Assembly: GCA_038244535.1 (NCBI GenBank)
Contig: JBBRTJ010000020.1
Coordinates: 1-40,263, forward strand
Direction: 5' to 3'
Source of the DNA: JBBRTJ01 sp038244535
GTDB lineage: Bacteria > Actinomycetota > Acidimicrobiia > Acidimicrobiales > Ilumatobacteraceae
DNA: 40,263 nt
Shown: one piece after another, positions 35,795 to 40,263 of the stretch
Numbering within the stretch: position 1 is the stretch's first letter
Layout: each line of letters starts with the position of its first letter
Position numbers and translations under genes: made by a program
The notes under the pieces: generated by a model
What the model was told of the DNA's origin: nothing
The model's input: the letters and a program-made list of their open reading frames with translations, nothing else
Databases searched by the model: none

Positions 35795-36582
35795 GCTGAC
35801 CTCGCTGCTACCATCAGGCGCGCCATCCACCAGGCCCCCAGCCCGTCGAGCGCCAGCCCTCCGGCCAGGCACCCCCAACCGGGGGCGGTGGTGACCAGCC
35901 ATCGGGTGATGCGGGCGTCGGTGAGCGCGGAGGCCACCAGCACCACGATCGGGAGCCCGGCGAGGACGCCGACCGACGCCCGCGCCTGCGCCGAATGGGC
36001 GGCGACCTCGCCTCGTGCCGCCAACCGCTCTCGGACCGAACGCGCCGCCACCTCGATGGCACGCGCCTGCGGTCCACCGAGGCGGGACGCGAGGGCGAGG
36101 GCCGCAGCCGCCAGCGGAGCGCACTCGCCTCCGACCCGAGCCGCCCACACCTGGGCCGCGTCGGGCAGCGCCACCCCCGCCTGGACGGAGGCCGCTACGG
36201 AGGCCAGCCCCAGCGCTGCCGGTCCCCGCACGCCGTCAGCGGCGCGGGCAGGATCGGTCAGCGCCTGGTGCAGCGATCGTCCCGAACGCAACGACCGGGC
36301 GACACCGTCGAGCGCCGATGGCAGTGACCGCTCGACCGCGACGCGGTCGCGCGTCGTTCGCCACTGCGTGGCGCCTCGGGCCGCTACAGGCCACCGCTCG
36401 AGGTGGGCCAGAGCCTGGTCGAGCAGCGGCTCTACCACCGATCCGGGCTGGCCAGAAGCTCGCTGAGCCAGGCGCCCAGTGCGACGACGGGCACCGGACC
36501 GGGCCACGGCTGCGGGCCGAAGCCCGGCGCCGCACACCACGGCCGCCACGACGAACGCCACCACGACCGCAGCTCCGCTCAT
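35791..36582 (-). CDS. tadB: TadB-like type II secretion F-domain membrane protein
   Basis: This 263-residue protein has an N-terminal helix (AAVVVAFVVAAVVCGAGLRP), a T2SF-type cytoplasmic segment (SLPSALDGVARSLRSGRSLHQALTDPA, then ALASRLGGPQARAIEVAARSVRERLAARGEVAAHSAQAR) and two C-terminal helices. It pairs with TadC to form the membrane platform of the pilus or secretion apparatus. The ATG at 36582 overlaps the tadA stop by ATGA. It corresponds to Rv3658c. Confidence 0.85.
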   Translation of the reverse strand: MSGAAVVVAFVVAAVVCGAGLRPAAVARSGARRRTGRLAQRASGQPGSVVEPLLDQALAHLERWPVAARGATQWRTTRDRVAVERSLPSALDGVARSLRSGRSLHQALTDPARAADGVRGPAALGLASVAASVQAGVALPDAAQVWAARVGGECAPLAAAALALASRLGGPQARAIEVAARSVRERLAARGEVAAHSAQARASVGVLAGLPIVVLVASALTDARITRWLVTTAPGWGCLAGGLALDGLGAWWMARLMVAARSA

Positions 36583-37559
36583 GACCGCCGCCCGGATCGA
36601 GCGAACCCCGCGGCCAGCGCGTCTCGGGTGCGGGGACGCCCCCGGCCGAGCTCATCGGGTCCCACGACCTCGGCGACGGCGATGACCCGCCGTGCGCCCG
36701 CAGACCCGCGGCTGACGTGCACGATCACGTCGATCGCAGCGTGCACCAACTCGCGCACCGCCGGCAGCGGGAACCCCGGCTCGGCCGACAGCACGAGCGC
36801 CTCGATCCGGCGCAGGGCATCGGCCGGGCCTGTGGCGTGGATCGTGGCCAGGCAGCCGTCGTGACCGGTGCTCAACGCCATGAGCATGTCGACCACCTCG
36901 GGCCCACGCACCTCGCCGATCACCAGGCGGTCGGGGCGCATCCGCAGCGCCGCCCGCACGAGAGCCCGCACATCGATGGCGCCGAAGCCGTCGGCCGTCG
37001 CGGGACGCGCCTCGAGGCGCACGACATGGGGGCCGGGAAGGCGCAGCTCAGCCGCGTCCTCGATGGTGACGACCCGATCGCTTGGGGCGAGCTCACCAGC
37101 CAGCGAACCGAGCAACGACGTCTTGCCCGACGACGTCGACCCGCTCACCACGATGTTGCGGGCCGTGGCCACGGCCTGCTGGAGCAGGGCGGTGACCGCC
37201 GGCGGTCCGAAGGACGCCAACGGCCAGACCTGCGGCGCGAAGCGACGGATGCAGAGGCTCGGCCCATCAAGCGCCACCGGCGGCAGCACGGCGTGCACGC
37301 GCGAGCCATCGGGCAGACGGGCGTCGACGATGGGGGCGGATCGATCGGCTCGGAGGCCGAGCGGCGCCACGATGCGCTCGATGAGCGCCTCGGCCATGCC
37401 CTCAGTCAGTTCGACCCCCGCCGCTTCGAGCCGTCCATGCCGCTCGACCCAGACGTAACGGCCGGCGTGCACCATCACCTCAGACACCGTGGGGTCGGCC
37501 AGAAGAGGCGCCAGCAGGCCGAACGTCATCGCCGCACCAGCAGGACGCGGCGCGCTCAC
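36579..37559 (-). CDS. tadA: TadA/VirB11-type secretion ATPase
   Basis: This 326-residue hexameric ATPase energises Tad pilus assembly. It has Walker A GSTSSGKTSL, the Asp-box VVTIEDAAELRL, Walker B RLVIGEVRGPE and the His-box TGHDGCLATIHAT. It is shorter than E. coli-type TadA because the long N-terminal region is absent, as in Rv3659c. The GTG at 37559 (MSAPRPAGAAMTFG) overlaps the tadZ stop by GTGA and is preferred over the ATG ten codons on at 37529. Confidence 0.92.
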   Translation of the reverse strand: MSAPRPAGAAMTFGLLAPLLADPTVSEVMVHAGRYVWVERHGRLEAAGVELTEGMAEALIERIVAPLGLRADRSAPIVDARLPDGSRVHAVLPPVALDGPSLCIRRFAPQVWPLASFGPPAVTALLQQAVATARNIVVSGSTSSGKTSLLGSLAGELAPSDRVVTIEDAAELRLPGPHVVRLEARPATADGFGAIDVRALVRAALRMRPDRLVIGEVRGPEVVDMLMALSTGHDGCLATIHATGPADALRRIEALVLSAEPGFPLPAVRELVHAAIDVIVHVSRGSAGARRVIAVAEVVGPDELGRGRPRTRDALAAGFARSGRRS

Positions 37560-38206
37560 GCGGCGCGGCGCAGCGCTCGGGCCAGGCTGCGGGGCACCCG
37601 GCTGGCCAGCAGCCCAGCATCGACGGCACGGGCAACGGCGGGGTCGAGCGCGACCACAGCCGAGACCGGGACGCCGAGCACCGCCTCGACATCGCTGCGG
37701 CCGAGCGACCGCCCGGGCTCGTCGACCAGCACCACCGCGGTCGGCCGCAGCGCCAGGGCCACCGCCCGGCGCAGTGCCAGGTAGCACGGCCGGATGACCA
37801 GCAGCGAGGTGGTCGCGGCCCCGGCCAGCTCGCCCCGAACGCCCGAGGGCCGCGATCCGCAGTCGACGACCACCGGCCGTCGGTCACGGCTCAGCAGCGA
37901 CGCCAGGAGCACGGCCCGCTCGACGGGCACGTCGCGCAGCGACCCGGCACCGAGAGGCGCCAGCGCCAGCCCCGACCCGGCGGCCACTTCGATGCCGGCC
38001 AGCCCCCCGACCGGCGCATCGACCGCCCTCAGCCACTCGGCCACGCCTGGTCCGGCCGGCTCAGGCAGGCCCAGCACCGCGGGGGCATCACCGGCGAGGT
38101 CGACCAGCAGCGCTTCCCCTTCGGAGCGAGCCAGCAGCAACGCCAGCGTGGCGGCCACAACGGTGGTGCCGCTTCCACCCTTGGCGGACCAGCACGAGAT
38201 GAACAT
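37556..38206 (-). CDS. TadZ/CpaE-like P-loop protein (Rv3660c/Ssd-like)
   Basis: This 216-residue MinD/ParA-superfamily protein opens with MFISCWSAKGGSGTTVVAATLALLLA. The deviant Walker A reads KGGSGTT, lacking the second Lys, as is usual in CpaE/TadZ proteins. VDLAGDAP and VVVDCGSR give the later nucleotide motifs. Such proteins place the Tad apparatus in the cell; the mycobacterial relative Ssd is a septum-site regulator. The N-terminal receiver-like domain of longer CpaE proteins is missing. The ATG at 38206 follows GGGGAGG, a strong ribosome-binding site, marking the first gene of the cluster. Confidence 0.85.
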   Translation of the reverse strand: MFISCWSAKGGSGTTVVAATLALLLARSEGEALLVDLAGDAPAVLGLPEPAGPGVAEWLRAVDAPVGGLAGIEVAAGSGLALAPLGAGSLRDVPVERAVLLASLLSRDRRPVVVDCGSRPSGVRGELAGAATTSLLVIRPCYLALRRAVALALRPTAVVLVDEPGRSLGRSDVEAVLGVPVSAVVALDPAVARAVDAGLLASRVPRSLARALRRAA

Positions 38207-38287
38207 GGGGTACCTCCCCTGCAGTCGCAGCGCGCCGAAGCACACCGACGAGATCGAGCGGGGGAAGCGCGTGACACTGAGTCCGCC

Positions 38288-38363
38288 GAGGCGGCGGACC
38301 GATCAGCCGGGCGGCGAGGCCCGACGAGGCGGCGGACCGATCAGCCGGGCGGCGAGGCCCGAC
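38288..38363. repeat. Perfect 38-bp tandem duplication
   Basis: Bases 38288-38325 and 38326-38363 are identical. A third partial copy begins GAGG and then diverges. The duplication lies between the 24-codon ORF (stop at 38370) and tadZ, where it would form part of the tadZ upstream region. Confidence 0.85.
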
Positions 38364-38369
38364 GAGGGA

Positions 38370-38444
38370 TCAGGCCGAGCGGACCTTCTGGAACGCAAAG
38401 ACGGCCAAGCCGATCACCACAACAAGGAGGAGGATCTTCTTCAT
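38370..38444 (-). CDS. 24-residue membrane peptide resembling the start of DLW-39 family proteins
   Basis: The frame from ATG 38444 encodes M-KKILLLVVVIGLAVFAFQK-VRSA. It is a basic N-terminus, one hydrophobic helix and a QKVR motif, then TGA at 38370. DLW-39 family proteins of actinobacteria are about 40 residues and begin in the same way; the acidic C-terminal half with the DLW motif is not encoded here, so it is a short or truncated member. A TAGGGT hexamer 7 bases before the ATG matches a leaderless promoter. Confidence 0.5.
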   Translation of the reverse strand: MKKILLLVVVIGLAVFAFQKVRSA

Positions 38445-38457
38445 GCAGGGCACCCTA
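38445..38457 (-). promoter_or_regulatory. Candidate leaderless promoter (-10 TAGGGT)
   Basis: On the minus strand TAGGGT (38457 to 38452) is followed by 7 bases and the ATG at 38444, identical in layout to the sigR start. Confidence 0.4.
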
Positions 38458-38678
38458 CAGCAGGGGTGCGCGAGCGAATCCCAAGACCACAGCTCGGTTC
38501 GGGCCCCGGTGCGGGGTGGATCTCCACGAGCTGGGCGAAGCCCTCGACGAATCGTCCGGCGTCGCGGCCCTCCTCACCCTCGACACCGGGCGTTCTGAGC
38601 GGGTCAAGGTGTGACGTTCTGCTCTGTCCGTCCCCCGACCTGGTCGCCGTACTGTGAGCGTGTGCATCGAGGACTCAG

Positions 38679-38867
38679 ATGACCAACGCTCAACTTCCAG
38701 GAGCGATGCTCATTGGCCTCTTGGTTGCCTCCGGCATCTTGCTTGCCATCGGATTGCCGCGTGGGTGGGCCGCAGACACCCCGAGGTTCCGGAGGTTTCG
38801 AGTCGCTCTGGTGGCCCTCGCCGGCCTTGTGGTGGTGCTTGGTCTCGCCACGCTGATCGGACGCTGA
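38679..38867 (+). CDS. Small two-helix membrane protein
   Basis: This 62-residue protein has two hydrophobic helices, about residues 8-25 (GAMLIGLLVASGILLAIG) and 42-60 (VALVALAGLVVVLGLATLIG). A basic hairpin (PRGWAADTPRFRRFR) joins them. The ATG has GAGG at the right distance and a TACTGT hexamer at 38650-38655 could be the -10. I do not recognise a family. The methyltransferase follows after 65 bases with its own promoter-like TACGAT. Confidence 0.7.
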   Translation: MTNAQLPGAMLIGLLVASGILLAIGLPRGWAADTPRFRRFRVALVALAGLVVVLGLATLIGR

Positions 38868-38932
38868 CAGCACCTTCGAGCAATCGCCTGATCTGGCCCT
38901 ACGATCGCGCCGCGACCCAAGAGGGAGCTCCC

Positions 38933-39550
38933 ATGGGGATCTACACCGATCGTGTGCTGCCGCGGATCATCAACACCGCATGTGGCATGAAGGCCGTCGA
39001 GCCGTTGCGGCGTCGCGTCTGCGAGGGGCTGCACGGCCATGTCGTCGAGATTGGCTTCGGGTCCGGTCACAACGTGCCGATGTACCCGCCGGACGTCATC
39101 GACGTCGTCGCCGTCGAGCCCTCCGACCTGGCCTGGGAGTTGTCGGCCGAGCGTCGCGCGGGGTCACGCGTCCCGGTGCGACGGGTCGGTCTCGACGGCC
39201 AGTCGCTCCCGCTACCCGACCGCAGCTGCGACACCGCGTTGTCCACGTGGACGATGTGCACCATCCCAGACGCGCCCGCCGCGCTCGGTGAGTTGCGTCG
39301 CGTCCTGAAGCCAGGGGGCCTCTTGTGCTTCGTCGAGCACGGCTTGGCACCCGACGAGAAGGTGCAGCGCTGGCAGCACCGCCTCGAACCGCTCCAGACG
39401 CGCCTCTTCGGCGGCTGCCACCTCACTCGCCAGATCACCGATCTGCTCGAGGACGCGGGCTTCACCCTCGTCGCCATCGACGTGTTCTACGAGAAGGGCG
39501 CGCCCAAGTCGTTGGGTGCCGACACCCTCGGCGCAGCTCGCGTCGACTGA
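38933..39550 (+). CDS. Class I SAM-dependent methyltransferase
   Basis: This 205-residue methyltransferase has motif I VEIGFGSGHN, an acidic end of strand two (VVAVEPSD), motif post-I DGQSLPLPDRSCDTALSTWTMCTI and the LRRVLKPGGLLCFVEHG segment. This wording is typical of Methyltransf_11 proteins, often annotated as phospholipid or quinone methyltransferases; the substrate is not known. The ATG at 38933 follows GAGGGAG. A TACGAT at 38900-38905 would give a short leader. The lower-confidence upstream extension in the same frame overlaps the small membrane protein and is rejected. Confidence 0.88.
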   Translation: MGIYTDRVLPRIINTACGMKAVEPLRRRVCEGLHGHVVEIGFGSGHNVPMYPPDVIDVVAVEPSDLAWELSAERRAGSRVPVRRVGLDGQSLPLPDRSCDTALSTWTMCTIPDAPAALGELRRVLKPGGLLCFVEHGLAPDEKVQRWQHRLEPLQTRLFGGCHLTRQITDLLEDAGFTLVAIDVFYEKGAPKSLGADTLGAARVD

Positions 39551-40000
39551 TCGCGGCGCCAGCACGCCGTCCGTCCAGCCAACTCGGTGGCTGTCACAGA
39601 CGAAGGCAGCTCGCGGCGCGGGGAGCAAGTTCCAGGTGTCGGGCGCGACCGTCCTCATGAGCCGCGTCAGGTTGCCGGCATCGACGCTCGTTGTCGCCTT
39701 CGGCGATTCGGGCGAGCCGCTCCAAGGGACTTCGTCGAAGCGCATTCGACGTGGACGACGCGACCTTCGCGCTCCTGCCAATCGAGTTCCAGAACTGGCA
39801 ACAGGAGATCGGCGCTGTGCTCTTCGGATGAGCCACGAGCGCTCGCGCATCGCTCCACCGACGAGCGACATCACCCCGAGTTGGAGCGATACGTCGACGT
39901 TGCTGACTGACTCGTCGGCGGCTGACGTTCCTCCCCCGTGACCATGGTGTGATCACTGGGGTGAAATCCCAACTGAAACTGCCTCTGACCAGCAGTTGTT
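39551..40000. other. 450-base stretch without a recognisable gene
   Basis: Open frames here have atypical composition, and none has a ribosome-binding site or recognisable domain. Base composition is less GC-rich than in neighbouring genes. I see no repeat longer than a few bases and no second half of any neighbouring gene. Confidence 0.5.
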
Positions 40001-40098
40001 TGGCGGAGGTGGACGGGAATCGAACCCGCCGGACGGGGATCGCCCGTCCCAACCGCTTTGAAGGCGGCGGAGCCCACCAGGTACCCGGACACCTCCGG
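40001..40098 (-). tRNA. selC: tRNA-Sec (anticodon UCA), selenocysteine
   Basis: The minus strand gives an unusually long tRNA (98 bases with encoded CCA). It has acceptor GGAGGTG paired with CACCTCC, a long D-arm, an anticodon loop CTTCAAA with TCA (40059-40061) that reads UGA, a long variable arm (GACGGG with CCCGTC), and T-arm GCGGGTTCGATTCCCGT. The discriminator is G, then CCA. Length, extra arm and anticodon together identify selC. Partner genes selA, selB and selD are not in this window. Confidence 0.93.
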
Positions 40099-40101
40099 GG
40101 A

Positions 40102-40117
40102 CGACCCTAACGGGTCG
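40102..40117 (-). terminator. Short hairpin between principal sigma gene and tRNA-Sec
   Basis: CGACCC and GGGTCG flank a four-base loop. It lies 26 bases past the sigma-factor stop and directly before tRNA-Sec. The stem is only six pairs, so this is weak. Confidence 0.25.
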
Positions 40118-40143
40118 CCGGCTCCCGATGCCCCAGCGGTAGG

Positions 40144-40263
40144 TCAGACGGCCAGGAGGTCTCGAGCGCCGGTGTCGCTCGAGGGATGGCGCAGCTTCGA
40201 CATGGCGCGGGCCTCGATCTGGCGGATGCGCTCGCGGGTCAGGTTGAAGTGCTCGCCGACCTC
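40144..40263 (-). CDS. Principal sigma factor (RpoD/SigA/HrdB), C-terminal end only
   Basis: Only the last 39 codons lie in the window. They encode region 4.2, VGEHFNLTRERIRQIEARAM, with the ERIRQIEAxAMSKLRHPS signature of group 1 and 2 sigma factors, then a tail GARDLLAV. Usual primary sigma factors end a few residues after LRHPS, so the tail is slightly variant. Region 4.2 contacts the -35 element. The rest of the gene is outside the window to the right. Confidence 0.9.
   Translation of the reverse strand, partial: EVGEHFNLTRERIRQIEARAMSKLRHPSSDTGARDLLAV

Noticed and set aside
39551..40000. Possible selenoprotein gene beside tRNA-Sec
   Set aside because: I looked for an in-frame TGA joining coding-like segments and saw none; frames lack domains and ribosome-binding sites.

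Overview
The window is high-GC DNA from a free-living actinobacterium. Signs are a SigR/RsrA pair of the mycothiol type, a degenerate Tad pilus cluster next to topA/holB as in mycobacteria, a zincin-tilS-hpt block like Rv3626c-Rv3624c, many ATGA/GTGA gene overlaps and several leaderless-type promoters. The class Acidimicrobiia is a plausible guess, not a demonstrated one. About 40 protein genes, two tRNA genes and several repeat families are present. No CRISPR array, IS element or intact prophage was seen.

Bases 1-6000 form a leftward block: sigR, rsrA, a 46-codon membrane ORF, a DUF2342-type zincin, tilS, hpt, folP and an edge-truncated dual-specificity-phosphatase-like gene that lacks the catalytic cysteine. 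A MarR regulator lies upstream. Bases 6000-10400 are accessory metabolism: alpha/beta hydrolase, cytochrome P450, VOC protein, GNAT acetyltransferase and a GH25 lysozyme. Bases 10425-16215 are a leftward Mrp/Mnh Na+/H+ antiporter operon with mnhA and mnhB fused. Bases 16330-23460 carry an amidase, a PNPOx-like flavin protein, a tandem universal stress protein, a secreted HExxE protein, a lipoprotein and a PAS-PAS-GAF-PP2C phosphatase.

A serine-recombinase remnant abuts tRNA-Thr(CGU) near 23.7 kb. Then come the leftward topA-tmk-holB operon, rightward rsgA, a second VOC gene, nhaA, an STAS anti-anti-sigma gene, and a rightward Hrq1/MrfA-type helicase. Bases 34285-38206 are a compact leftward Tad cluster (tadZ/ssd-tadA-tadB-tadC-flp-tadE-like). 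The right end has a 24-codon DLW-39-like ORF, a small two-helix membrane protein, a methyltransferase, a selenocysteine tRNA and the C-terminus of a principal sigma factor.

The observations most worth following are: the cysteine-less phosphatase overlapping folP; tRNA-Sec; a dispersed palindromic element present once between genes and once inside the helicase coding sequence; short genes missed by length cut-offs (46 and 24 codons) that start at leaderless promoters; and tandem repeats placed between Tad genes. I did not find a clearly new multi-gene system.
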